From Aliikangiella coralliicola (lineage in GTDB: Bacteria; Pseudomonadota; Gammaproteobacteria; Enterobacterales; Kangiellaceae), in the NCBI RefSeq assembly GCF_007004725.1, contig NZ_ML660163.1:1-64000 (forward strand): a DNA stretch of 64,000 bases, written 5' to 3'. The translations under genes and the position numbers were made by a program. Shown here piece by piece: positions 33,612 to 42,078 of this stretch; positions within the stretch are counted from its first letter, which is position 1; each line of letters starts with the position of its first letter. A model generated the notes under the pieces. The model saw only the letters and a program-made list of their open reading frames with translations, did no database searches and had not been told where the DNA came from.

Positions 33612-34529
33612 ATGGATGTAAAAACAATTAAGTTAGATAACGCTGCTCGCGGATGCTTAATAGGCCTGGCTGTGGGCGATGCCGTTGGCACAACACTGGA
33701 ATTTAAACGGAAAGGAACTTTCGAACCAATTTCAGATATGGTTGGTGGTGGCCCATTTAATCTGAATGCAGGCGAATGGACAGACGACACTTCAATGGCA
33801 CTTTGCCTGGCGCAAAGCTTGATTCGACAACAGAGCTTTAACCCTGAAGATCAAATGAATCGCTATTGTAACTGGTATCGTCTCGGTTATATGAGTAGTA
33901 CAGGAACTTGTTTTGATATTGGCTACACCGTCAGTAGCGCGTTAAGAGAATACGAAAATAATGGGAATCCGTTCAGTGGTTCAACCCATAAAATGTCTGC
34001 AGGTAATGGTTCACTAATGAGATTAGCGCCCATTCCAATTTTTTATCACAATAACTTTGATGACGCGATTCACTATGCAGGTGAAAGTTCTAGAACAACT
34101 CATGGCGCAGCAGAGTGTATAGAAAGCTGTCAATTATTTACCGCAATGATTTTGAGAGCATTTTCGAGTCAGGATAAAAGAAAAATATTAATCGAGTCTG
34201 GTTTCAAACCTTACGAACCTAAAGTAATCAACCTTGCCAACGGTAGCTTTCTTACCAAGTCTTATGAAGAACTCACTGGTAGCGGTTATGTCATCGAAAG
34301 TCTGGAGTCAGCATTATGGTGTTTTTACCATTCAAATAGCTTTGAAGAAGCCATATTGTTAGCAGCCAATATTGGGAATGATGCAGATACAACTGCAGCT
34401 ATTTGTGGTCAGATTGCTGGTGCTTATTATGGTTTAGACGGAATACCACAGCATTGGAAATCTAGACTCGCTCTCTACGATGAAATTGACGAGATGGCGG
34501 TCCAACTATTTTCACGCGAGAACCTTTAA
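33612..34529 (+). CDS. ADP-ribosylglycohydrolase (DraG/ARH family)
   Basis: 305 aa, typical length. Metal ligands of the family are visible: GCLIGLAVGDAVG at residues 14-26, Thr57-Asp58-Asp59 (EWTDDTSMA) and Asp257/Asp259-Thr260 (GNDADTTAA). Such enzymes use two magnesium ions to remove ADP-ribose from protein side chains, or from small ADP-ribosyl compounds. It is last in the nadD-NUDIX-nrtR operon (39 nt gap) and ends at a strong terminator. It is the fourth ADP-ribose-cleaving fold encoded in this 9-kb locus. Confidence 0.92.
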   Translation: MDVKTIKLDNAARGCLIGLAVGDAVGTTLEFKRKGTFEPISDMVGGGPFNLNAGEWTDDTSMALCLAQSLIRQQSFNPEDQMNRYCNWYRLGYMSSTGTCFDIGYTVSSALREYENNGNPFSGSTHKMSAGNGSLMRLAPIPIFYHNNFDDAIHYAGESSRTTHGAAECIESCQLFTAMILRAFSSQDKRKILIESGFKPYEPKVINLANGSFLTKSYEELTGSGYVIESLESALWCFYHSNSFEEAILLAANIGNDADTTAAICGQIAGAYYGLDGIPQHWKSRLALYDEIDEMAVQLFSRENL

Positions 34530-34533
34530 GCAA

Positions 34534-34571
34534 CCTAAATTCAGAATGATGGTTATCACTCTGGATTTAGG
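34534..34571. terminator. Long two-part hairpin terminator between convergent genes
   Basis: An outer 12-bp stem (CCTAAATTCAGA with TCTGGATTTAGG, one G-T pair) encloses an inner TGAT/ATCA stem with a GGTT loop. The stop codon of the leftward gene (34567-34569) lies in its right arm. It ends the NAD operon on the plus strand and probably the leftward gene too. Confidence 0.7.
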
Positions 34572-35106
34572 TATTTAATAACCCACCATAAGAAAATAAC
34601 TTCCCTAAAACAGGCATAAAAAAACCAACGTAAAATCGATACTGGCCATCTTCAATTTGTTTATAAGCTTTTGATTGAGGAATCATCCATAATGGAACAG
34701 GAATGCTTAAGAAACTCAATTTCAAACACCGCCAATGCCAACCGCCGTCGATAATATCAACGGTTATTTTCATTTTCATCGGTCCCGTCTTTTCCAGCCA
34801 GTATCCGCTTTCAATTGTTCCTACAGGTTTAAAGATCGATTTCATTTGCTGGTTACCGTCAAAGGTTCTATCCCAATGAAGACCATCGGAGTGATGTGAA
34901 ATACACACTTCAAGCTGATGCTTGCCACCACCAGGTATACCCAACTTTTTCGCAATTCTTCGTCCGATAATTCCTGCTAAACCACTACCAAATGAAACCT
35001 CAATTTCACCAGCCAGTTGACCTCCACTAAGATGAAGATTCTGAAGTAATGGATGAAGTTCATCGAACTTTGGACCAAACCAATTTTTAACCAAACTGCT
35101 ACGCAT
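34567..35106 (-). CDS. DUF4166-like protein
   Basis: 179 aa, no membrane segment. The LHPLLQNLHLSGGQLAGEIEVSFGSG start and the WDRTFDG and GYWLEKTGPMKMKI segments resemble DUF4166 proteins, a beta-rich soluble family of unknown function often encoded beside small membrane proteins. It follows a small membrane protein gene by 19 nt on the same strand. The call is from pattern memory. Confidence 0.65.
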   Translation of the reverse strand: MRSSLVKNWFGPKFDELHPLLQNLHLSGGQLAGEIEVSFGSGLAGIIGRRIAKKLGIPGGGKHQLEVCISHHSDGLHWDRTFDGNQQMKSIFKPVGTIESGYWLEKTGPMKMKITVDIIDGGWHWRCLKLSFLSIPVPLWMIPQSKAYKQIEDGQYRFYVGFFMPVLGKLFSYGGLLNT

Positions 35107-35125
35107 TTTTATTTATGTCCATTAC

Positions 35126-35596
35126 TTATTCGTTTTGAACTTTAGCATTCAACCAATATACGGGAAACAAAATTGCAACAAGTGCAGATGAGTTGAGAAC
35201 TAAATGAAGCGTCATTCCATTTAACAATGAAAGAGAAGTATCCAGCGTAAACCAGACAAGAACCGCAATGGTCAAAATGAACGTCGCCCCTTTGTCTTGA
35301 TGTATTGATATCCGCTTTATCAGATACAGCATCATAATTCCCCAACTGGCGACTGTTGGTCCAAAAATTCTCACCAACATGTCAACCATCGACTTCACTT
35401 CATTAATGGCTGACGTGTTTACAGAAAAAACGCTGAATAACTCACCTTGATAGTAGGTCCAAACAGCCTCCGGAAAATGCAGAGTCAAGGCGACCCCACC
35501 AGCAATATGCATAATGGCGACAAACTCTAACCACCTTTGACAAAACTTGTGCATACGACTTACTTTGAGCATTTGCATATTGTTATCTTGTCGCAT
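35126..35596 (-). CDS. Small multi-pass membrane protein, unknown
   Basis: 156 aa with four predicted helices (about 25-45, 68-90, 97-115 and 125-145). No family recognised. Several Met codons lie near the N-terminus (M1, M7, M9, M15), so the exact start is open. It lies 7 nt after another four-helix protein gene and 19 nt before the DUF4166-like gene; the three appear to be one unit. Confidence 0.7.
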   Translation of the reverse strand: MRQDNNMQMLKVSRMHKFCQRWLEFVAIMHIAGGVALTLHFPEAVWTYYQGELFSVFSVNTSAINEVKSMVDMLVRIFGPTVASWGIMMLYLIKRISIHQDKGATFILTIAVLVWFTLDTSLSLLNGMTLHLVLNSSALVAILFPVYWLNAKVQNE

Positions 35597-35603
35597 CTTT
35601 ACA

Positions 35604-36044
35604 CTACTCCCCCTTAACCAGTTTTAACCAGCCGCCTTGTTGTATGGCCATTTGACGTAAAAACAAAATAAAGACAGGCCACCAGATCAAATCATTCAAT
35701 AACAAAGTCAAACCAAACTCAATCGGTAATAACCCTTGATACGCAGACCATAGAAATCCAACTGGGCCTAACATCTTGCCTAAAAGCCCAATCACAATGT
35801 AATGCCTGAATCTTATCGGATCTTTACTCGCCCACCAATAACCCGGCGCGTACACCAGAATACACATGCCAACTACTTGCCATATCGCCAGATAACTTGG
35901 TGGAGGCATGCCAATTAATTCAAAGTAGCTACTCGGCAGAAAAACTACATAAGATCCCCAAACCAGATTATATATCGCGGCAGCTTTAAACCAGGCTTTG
36001 AATGTGGAGATTTTTATTGAGTTATTTTGTAAATGGTTATTCAT
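35604..36044 (-). CDS. Small four-helix membrane protein, unknown
   Basis: 146 aa with four hydrophobic helices and a Trp/Tyr-rich motif PGYWWASKDPIRFRHYIVIGLLGK. No family assigned. It is first of the three-gene leftward unit and lies next to an inverted-repeat element (36151-36308), with its promoter probably in between. Only a weak ribosome site is seen. Confidence 0.7.
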   Translation of the reverse strand: MNNHLQNNSIKISTFKAWFKAAAIYNLVWGSYVVFLPSSYFELIGMPPPSYLAIWQVVGMCILVYAPGYWWASKDPIRFRHYIVIGLLGKMLGPVGFLWSAYQGLLPIEFGLTLLLNDLIWWPVFILFLRQMAIQQGGWLKLVKGE

Positions 36045-36150
36045 TTTTTGGCCTATAGCTTGTACATATATCTTGAAACTTGAGTAACTAGTTCCTTTAT
36101 ATGACAGTTAGCCTATACCGAAAAATATATTCTAATGATAAATTTCCCCT

Positions 36151-36308
36151 TGTCATCTCGACCGAAGTGGAGAGATCTCCCAAAGATTTCACCATACCCA
36201 AAAACCGAGATTTTTCTGTTTTAAAGCGCCATGCTTAATTACAGCCAGATGAAAACTGAAAGTTTTCAGATGTATGAAGGAGATCTCTCCGCTTCTGTCG
36301 AGATGACA
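36151..36308. repeat. Inverted-repeat element (MITE/BIME-like), 30-bp arms
   Basis: Arms 36151-36180 and 36279-36308 match at 28 of 30 positions in inverse orientation; each begins or ends with TGTCATCTCGAC and GGAGATCTCTCC-type sequence. Inside is a smaller hairpin (TGAAAACT/AGTTTTCA, about 36250-36268). Total 158 bp without coding capacity. Such TGTCATCTCGAC repeats are dispersed in several marine bacterial genomes. It separates two leftward gene groups. Confidence 0.8.
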
Positions 36309-36337
36309 ATTTACTGACAGGCTCCATTTATATAAAA

Positions 36338-36730
36338 CTATTTCTTTATCTTTCTATTAATCTTACTTTTTCCTAAAACCTTTAAAAGCAAGCTACGACA
36401 ACCACGTAAAAAAGGGTAAATAAATCGTGACAACTTTTCGTTACTAAACAACTTGAAATTAACCCAGTTAAACCAACCAACTTTACTACTCAATAAAGCC
36501 AATATATGGACAGCTTCAGCGCCATAATAAATCTGCTCATCCAGCTTTAACACAATGCCTTTGTCAACATCCAGACCAGCCTCTCTGATCTGCGCTATGA
36601 AATCACTGTCTTCCCTGGCATTAATTAACTCTAGTTTACCGACAGATTTCCGAATGCGAACCATTCGCCAGTAGTTTTCGCACAACGGGCATTCTTTATC
36701 ATAAGCTAACATCATTTTCTTATATTTCAT
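36338..36730 (-). CDS. DCC-family (DUF393) thiol-disulfide oxidoreductase-like protein
   Basis: 130 aa from the ATG at 36730, which overlaps the desaturase end by 11 bp; a frame start at 36760 adds ten residues. The family motif YDKECPLCENYWRM gives the CxxC near residue 13, and GAEAVHILALL is the second conserved block. DCC proteins have a thioredoxin-like fold with unproven redox function. Last gene of the leftward desaturase operon. Confidence 0.85.
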   Translation of the reverse strand: MKYKKMMLAYDKECPLCENYWRMVRIRKSVGKLELINAREDSDFIAQIREAGLDVDKGIVLKLDEQIYYGAEAVHILALLSSKVGWFNWVNFKLFSNEKLSRFIYPFLRGCRSLLLKVLGKSKINRKIKK

Positions 36731-37709
36731 CTGGCAGCCCGGGTATTTTTGCGATTGCACTTTTTTCGTTTGAGTGGCTTTTCGTTTCTAGAAAATTAAT
36801 ATTTTTCAACTCAATTCTACCAGGAAGATCCTCAGGTAGTTTCAAATTCCAAACGAACCCTAGTTTTTCCAATACACGCAATACCCACCATCCTGGATCA
36901 ACCTGATTTTTTTCTATCCCCAAAAGCGCAGAGCCTGGAAACGCATGATGATTATTATGCCAGCTTTCTCCCATAGTAATCAGTGCGGCAAATCGAATGT
37001 TATAACCCTGAACGCTCGCCCCTTCAACATGCCAATCTCGATCACCTTCATTGTGAGCAAAATAACCGATTAACCAGTGACCGGTCACCGACACCGCGAC
37101 TCGCACACAAATTCCCCAGACGACCCAGGCAATTCCGCCCCAATAAAAAAATAACAAAGCCCAGGGAAGTTGTTGCCACATCCAGGTCTTCTCCATCCAC
37201 TGGTAAACACGGTCGTTGGTAAAACTTTCTTCAGGAATAAACTTCGGTGGGCTTTTCAGCTCCAAATCACAATGTAATTGCCATATGGCATCAATGAAAA
37301 ATGGCTGTTGATGGCCAAAATAATCGTGACACTTATTTTGGCGCTGTGCCCAGTCTCTCATGTCATGGGTGTGCATCATTCCCTTTGGCCCGGCAAGTCC
37401 AACAATAACACCAAAGTGAACCAGGCAATACTCTAACCATTTGGGGCATTGATAGCTTTGATGTATCAAACGTCGATGCATTCCCAGTGAGTGACCTAAA
37501 CATAAAGTGACAGCAGTGCTGGCTAAAAAAATGAGAAAGGCACTGATAGAAAATGTCAGGATACCGCCAACAATCGCAATGAAGTACATGGAAGTAATCC
37601 ACAACGATTTTACCGGAGACCACACAACTTTACCGTCATACGCATTACAACCATTACTTTCAACAATACGCTCATTAACGTACTTTTGCTTTAAATCACT
37701 TTTCTCCAT
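36720..37709 (-). CDS. Membrane fatty-acid (acyl-CoA type) desaturase
   Basis: 329 aa with four or more membrane helices. Histidine boxes for the di-iron centre: HSLGMH (box I), HTHDMRDWAQRQ...CHDYFGH (box II region) and ESWHNNHHAF (box III, HNNHH). This box II variant is seen in a bacterial desaturase subgroup. The enzyme should introduce a double bond into acyl chains of membrane lipids. It overlaps the upstream SRPBCC-like gene by 14 bp and the DCC gene by 11 bp, so the three are one operon, probably under the divergent ArsR-type repressor. Confidence 0.9.
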   Translation of the reverse strand: MEKSDLKQKYVNERIVESNGCNAYDGKVVWSPVKSLWITSMYFIAIVGGILTFSISAFLIFLASTAVTLCLGHSLGMHRRLIHQSYQCPKWLEYCLVHFGVIVGLAGPKGMMHTHDMRDWAQRQNKCHDYFGHQQPFFIDAIWQLHCDLELKSPPKFIPEESFTNDRVYQWMEKTWMWQQLPWALLFFYWGGIAWVVWGICVRVAVSVTGHWLIGYFAHNEGDRDWHVEGASVQGYNIRFAALITMGESWHNNHHAFPGSALLGIEKNQVDPGWWVLRVLEKLGFVWNLKLPEDLPGRIELKNINFLETKSHSNEKSAIAKIPGLPDEI

Positions 37710-38631
37710 TGTCAGCGATAACCTCCGCGATTAAAAACTCAGCACCTTTTTCAACGCCATACCGCTGTAGAGGATCAAAATACCAGGCAGGATCGAGTAA
37801 GCGCTCATAGCTCACAGAAAGAGTAACCTGAGTTGTTTGACTATCGATTGGCGTTAGCCTGATTTCTGTGCCTTGTAATTTCATGTATGTTGAAAGGTAA
37901 CTAGAGTCTTCTAAAAAACGAGTTTTAATATGATGGTCAGAAACTTTTTCAAGCTTTAGTAGCATTTTTCCAGCATGTGAATTAGTCACAAACCATCGAT
38001 GATAAACAACCTCAATTTCATGAACATCACCTTCATTCAAAGTTCCAGCTTTAATTTGATGAGGCATTGGAAACAAAGATAAAAACCAGTCTCGCTCCTT
38101 TTCCAGGGCCATAGGCTTGATTAAATTTGAACGAATTTCACTAACACTGAGATTAACGACTTGAGTAACAGAAACCTGATTGTCTCTGGAAAAACTAAGG
38201 TCGGGATGAATGCCTTCAAACGCACTTAAAATAATCAACACAGGTAATGCATGACTATACAGTTTGCTGTTTTTTTTATTGCGAAAGCGATGTGATAAAT
38301 ATTCAATAGTGAAGCCGAGCAAAACTGCCGCAAAATATATCGGCATAAACATTAGGACACAGAGAAAACCTTCGAACAAAACAACGGAACTTCCCAACAT
38401 AACGATTAACGCCGAGATGGTATGGGTGAGATACTTTTGTTTCCAGCTGCCGTTTGGCTTAAGCGGAGATAGCCTCGATAACGCTAACGCGATAAAAAAT
38501 GGAATGCCAACGTAAAGCAGTGCAGATTTGTCGATATCATAATGAACCATCGCTCGGATGCTGAGTGACATGAATGCAATTAAAAGTAGAACAACAGTCC
38601 GATTAAGCCTGCGTCTTTTCAACTCTCCCAT
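37696..38631 (-). CDS. Membrane protein with SRPBCC-like C-terminal domain
   Basis: 311 aa. Four hydrophobic helices occupy the first 145 residues; the remainder resembles an SRPBCC (START/Bet v1-like) domain of polyketide-cyclase type (VSVTQVVNLSVSEIRSNLIKP...SVSYERLLDPAWYFDP). It may bind a lipid. GGAGG precedes the ATG. First gene of the operon with the desaturase and DCC protein, divergent from the ArsR-type regulator 137 nt away. Confidence 0.75.
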   Translation of the reverse strand: MGELKRRRLNRTVVLLLIAFMSLSIRAMVHYDIDKSALLYVGIPFFIALALSRLSPLKPNGSWKQKYLTHTISALIVMLGSSVVLFEGFLCVLMFMPIYFAAVLLGFTIEYLSHRFRNKKNSKLYSHALPVLIILSAFEGIHPDLSFSRDNQVSVTQVVNLSVSEIRSNLIKPMALEKERDWFLSLFPMPHQIKAGTLNEGDVHEIEVVYHRWFVTNSHAGKMLLKLEKVSDHHIKTRFLEDSSYLSTYMKLQGTEIRLTPIDSQTTQVTLSVSYERLLDPAWYFDPLQRYGVEKGAEFLIAEVIADNGEK

Positions 38632-38726
38632 CCTGGGCCTCCATTAGCGTTGTTCTTGACTTTTATTGCCGCTACTTTAACTGTGCTCATAATTGGGCTA
38701 TGATAGTTAGAATTTAGCAAATTAGA

Positions 38727-38748
38727 TAATTAACTATATAGTTAATTA
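38727..38748. promoter_or_regulatory. 22-bp perfect palindrome, predicted ArsR/SdpR operator
   Basis: Half-site TAATTAACTAT repeated in perfect inverse order. It lies 20 bp before the ArsR-type start and about 95 bp from the divergent SRPBCC gene. Size and symmetry suit a dimeric winged-helix repressor that also controls itself. Confidence 0.75.
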
Positions 38749-38768
38749 GTTAAGAGATTTATAACAGT

Positions 38769-39086
38769 ATGGAATCCGTATTTCAAGCATTATCTTCAAC
38801 AGTGCGCCGAAAAATATTGGCCTATTTGTCTAAAACCAGCCTAACAGCCGGGGAAATTGCTGACCGATTTGAGATTAGTAAGCCCGCTTTGTCCAAACAT
38901 CTCAATGTTTTGATGAACGCTGGATTGATCGAGAGCGATAAACAGGGGCAATATGTCCATTATCGATTGGTCAAAAATAACTTGTTCGCTTCGATGAACG
39001 ATTTTCTGGTTAATTTTTGCCCGGAAGGTAGGCCTTTAAAGATGGAGAGTGCAGAGATTGAAGCGGGTAAAAAGAGCAATAACTAA
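38769..39086 (+). CDS. ArsR-family transcriptional repressor (SdpR-like)
   Basis: 105 aa. Winged helix MESVFQALSSTVRRKILAYLSKTSLTAGEIADRF...SKPALSKHLNVLMNAGLI, residues 1-75. No Cys pair of the metal-sensing ArsR proteins is seen in helix 3, so it is more like the SdpR autorepressor branch. Its operator is probably the palindrome at 38727-38748, and its target the lipid/membrane operon reading leftwards. Confidence 0.88.
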   Translation: MESVFQALSSTVRRKILAYLSKTSLTAGEIADRFEISKPALSKHLNVLMNAGLIESDKQGQYVHYRLVKNNLFASMNDFLVNFCPEGRPLKMESAEIEAGKKSNN

Positions 39087-39176
39087 TTGATTGACAAAGA
39101 GTTGTATTTCCTGACTACCTTCAACGCCCTGGTATAACACTAATTCCTTTTATTAATATTGAAGTAGAAGTCTCTT

Positions 39177-41348
39177 CTAGAAGTCGCCGAGGTCTGAGGC
39201 AGAAAATCGCAAAATAAACTCAGCACCGACATCATGATTTTTAACCTTAACACTGGCATTCATTGCATTAGCGAGTTCCTTCACCAATGCCAAGCCAATT
39301 CCTGTACCTGCATTTTCTCGCGTCATTTCACTTCCAGTTCGATAAAATAATTCAAAAATTTTATTGATTTGTTTTTTAGGAATGCCGGGGCCAAAGTCTC
39401 GCACTGATACGACAATCGAGTGCTCACGACCCGCTCTAATTGAAAAATTAACTTGTTTTAATTCTGACTTACTTGAGTATTTAATCGCGTTATCAACTAA
39501 GTTAATTACTATTTGCACAAAAGCATCCGCGTCAACCAGAATACTTTTGCTTTCAACTTCAGATTCAATATCAATCTCTAACTCAAACTCGCTTTGTTCT
39601 ATTTGAGAATTAATTTTCGAATGGATTAAACTGACTAACTCAGCAACTTTTACTGGCTTCAACTCAAGGCTAAGGGCATTACGACTGACTTTAGAAATCT
39701 GCAATACATTGGCGATCAGTCGCGAAAGCCGCTCAGCTTCATTGTAAATATAATCATAGTATTCATTTCTTTTCTGCTCGTCCATCCAGCCTTGTTTGAG
39801 TATTTCTCCATACATTCGAATGGAAGTCAGCGGCGTTTTTAATTCATGACTGACTGACGACACGAAATCTTGTTGCTGTTGTGCTAACAACGATTGTCTT
39901 AACGTTAGTCGATACAATAAGTAAGTTCCTAAAACCAAAACCAGAATTAAACTCACCGCGACCATAACAACAAAGCTCGCCCCAGCTCCGGTCGGCATTT
40001 GCGTTACACGAAAAACCAATGACAGTTGGTTAAAAGGTTCAGATAACGAAGTGGCGAATAATTGTTTTCCTCGCATGGGAGGTTCGCGACTTGAGCTAAA
40101 CTTAGAATTATACTCTGTGTTTCCCAAATAAGACTTTAAAATACTACTACCATAAACAACATTAAGACTTGCAACCTCACTCAAGGGAGATTGAACGTAA
40201 TGTCGTTGAAATGCTTGTTCAAAAAATTTCTCAGCGGATAAAATAGCTCCCTGAATGATTCTTTTTTTATTTCTCCAGACTTGTCGATAAGCAACAAAAT
40301 GCCCACTTTGCAACAAACTAAACCGAAAAGGCTCTAACTCACTTTCGAATAAATTAATTTGAATTAGCGTTTTATCTTCAGGCGAAATTTCTTTCAGTGA
40401 AGAATCTATCGACTGTTGCGGTATATAATTTTGTTCTACCCTGTTCGCTCTTTGCCGTGCCGCTGATGGTTCAGAAGCAACCTTGAGTGATTTCGGTTGA
40501 ATACTACTGGCTCCTTGTGCGTTAGAACTTAACTGGGCACGATCAAAAGTCTCTCCTAGCCCCAAATCTCTGGAAATTTTTTTCTGCTCCTCCATCGATT
40601 GCAATTTACTAAAGCCCGCGTTGGAAAGTTTCTTCTTTGCTTTCAGCTGGCTTATTTTCTGGCTAAGCTCTGACCGATTGAACTTATCGATACTAGCCCC
40701 TTCAGCGTCGTTCCCCCCCACATTCTCGACACTAGCATCCTCAATCTCTTCAGCGGCCTCGGCCAAGGAAGATACATAGTCAGCTTCTTCATGTTCTGTC
40801 AGTTCTTTTTTGAGTGTTTCTTTATTTATCCCTGAAGGTTCTGAGTTCACATCATTTTTTTCTGCAAAGCTGGTGACCAATTCATTCCTGCTCAAGATGG
40901 ATCTCACCGTCAATTCGAGTTGACTCCGCAACAATCTTTCAGCAGTGCTAACGCCATACAAATTTGACTGATTTGTCTCTTGTGGTAATAAGGGCGTACT
41001 GAATTTTCCTTGTTCATCAACCTGAAAGTAGCCAATCATTCCAGGCAGCTCAGAAACTACCGGGTACTTCGAAAGATCGGAACGCTGTACGAACTTGGCT
41101 TGTGGGTCGCCAGCCAGGTTAAGAAAACTATAATCAGTATCAGTACGCGCTTCTTCTTTTGCAATAGCTGTTGAAAGCGTATTATCAATCTGTCTTGCCA
41201 GTAATTGCGCATCTTGCTGATATTGGTGAAAAGCTTCCCAACGTAATTGCTCATAAGCCTTCCAACTTAATATTCCCGAAGGTATCGCAAGCGCAAGAAA
41301 AAAAATTAAAAACAGCAAGCGAAGTTTTGATGAAGATAGTCTGTTCAT
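39177..41348 (-). CDS. Membrane sensor histidine kinase with large periplasmic insert
   Basis: 723 aa from ATG 41348 (the longer frame overlaps the regulator gene). One helix near residues 8-28 and a second near 455-480 enclose a periplasmic region of over 400 residues that includes a Ser/Glu/Ala-rich low-complexity part. HisKA SSVSHELKTPLTS and HATPase NLVDNAIKYS, DFGPGIP, GTGIGLALVKEL are intact. Located 13 nt after its regulator. The divergent neighbour is a pspA operon, so envelope stress is a reasonable signal (inference). The periplasmic domain was not recognised. Confidence 0.9.
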   Translation of the reverse strand: MNRLSSSKLRLLFLIFFLALAIPSGILSWKAYEQLRWEAFHQYQQDAQLLARQIDNTLSTAIAKEEARTDTDYSFLNLAGDPQAKFVQRSDLSKYPVVSELPGMIGYFQVDEQGKFSTPLLPQETNQSNLYGVSTAERLLRSQLELTVRSILSRNELVTSFAEKNDVNSEPSGINKETLKKELTEHEEADYVSSLAEAAEEIEDASVENVGGNDAEGASIDKFNRSELSQKISQLKAKKKLSNAGFSKLQSMEEQKKISRDLGLGETFDRAQLSSNAQGASSIQPKSLKVASEPSAARQRANRVEQNYIPQQSIDSSLKEISPEDKTLIQINLFESELEPFRFSLLQSGHFVAYRQVWRNKKRIIQGAILSAEKFFEQAFQRHYVQSPLSEVASLNVVYGSSILKSYLGNTEYNSKFSSSREPPMRGKQLFATSLSEPFNQLSLVFRVTQMPTGAGASFVVMVAVSLILVLVLGTYLLYRLTLRQSLLAQQQQDFVSSVSHELKTPLTSIRMYGEILKQGWMDEQKRNEYYDYIYNEAERLSRLIANVLQISKVSRNALSLELKPVKVAELVSLIHSKINSQIEQSEFELEIDIESEVESKSILVDADAFVQIVINLVDNAIKYSSKSELKQVNFSIRAGREHSIVVSVRDFGPGIPKKQINKIFELFYRTGSEMTRENAGTGIGLALVKELANAMNASVKVKNHDVGAEFILRFSASDLGDF

Positions 41349-41361
41349 ACTAAAAACCCGC

Positions 41362-42078
41362 TCATTGGCTAGACTCAACATCAAATAACAGCCGATAGCC
41401 TGCGCCTCGAACAGTTACCAGAAATTGTGGCTGTTTAGGATCGACTTCAATTTTCCTTCGAATTTTGGCGATATGAATATCAACGGTACGTGTCTCAATG
41501 GCCAATTCAGGATCATATCCCCAAACTTCCGCCAACAACTCATCTCTTGATACAGGTCTATCGTTATATTTTTGCAAATATTCTATCACCTGAATTTCAC
41601 GGCGAGTAAAAGCAACTGACTTATTTTCAATTTGAATAGAGAGATTGAGTAAATCGATTTCTCGATCAGGACTTAAGCGAATTCGACTCGATTGACTATT
41701 TACTTTCTTTGAACGGCGTAATACCGCTTCTACGCGCAACACTAACTGTGCAACCGAAAATGGTTTAGCTACATAATCATCTGCGCCGAGCGTTAGCCCC
41801 TGAATCACATCTTCATCGGCTGTTTTAGCAGTCAACATAATAATCGGCTGATCTTTATCTTTTTCACGAATCGACCGGCATATATCAAAACCATTTAATG
41901 AAGGCAACATGACATCCAAAATAATTAAATCGAAATCACCGGAAAGCGCTTTATCTAAACCGACTGCACCGTCCTCAGCGAATTCAACCTGATATCCATG
42001 GTAGACAAATACATCGACTAATCCAGTTCTAATCGCCGGTTCATCTTCAACAATTAATAGAGAGTTCTCTTTTGTCAT
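41362..42078 (-). CDS. OmpR/PhoB-type response regulator
   Basis: 238 aa. Receiver with Asp55 (LIILDVMLPSLNG), Lys in AKPFS; winged-helix output domain FTRREIQVIEYLQKYNDRPVSRDELLAEVWGYDPELAIETRTVDIHI. Partner kinase directly downstream. A direct repeat of GTAAACTTT with 11-bp period upstream of the divergent pspA gene is a plausible binding site. Confidence 0.93.
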   Translation of the reverse strand: MTKENSLLIVEDEPAIRTGLVDVFVYHGYQVEFAEDGAVGLDKALSGDFDLIILDVMLPSLNGFDICRSIREKDKDQPIIMLTAKTADEDVIQGLTLGADDYVAKPFSVAQLVLRVEAVLRRSKKVNSQSSRIRLSPDREIDLLNLSIQIENKSVAFTRREIQVIEYLQKYNDRPVSRDELLAEVWGYDPELAIETRTVDIHIAKIRRKIEVDPKQPQFLVTVRGAGYRLLFDVESSQ

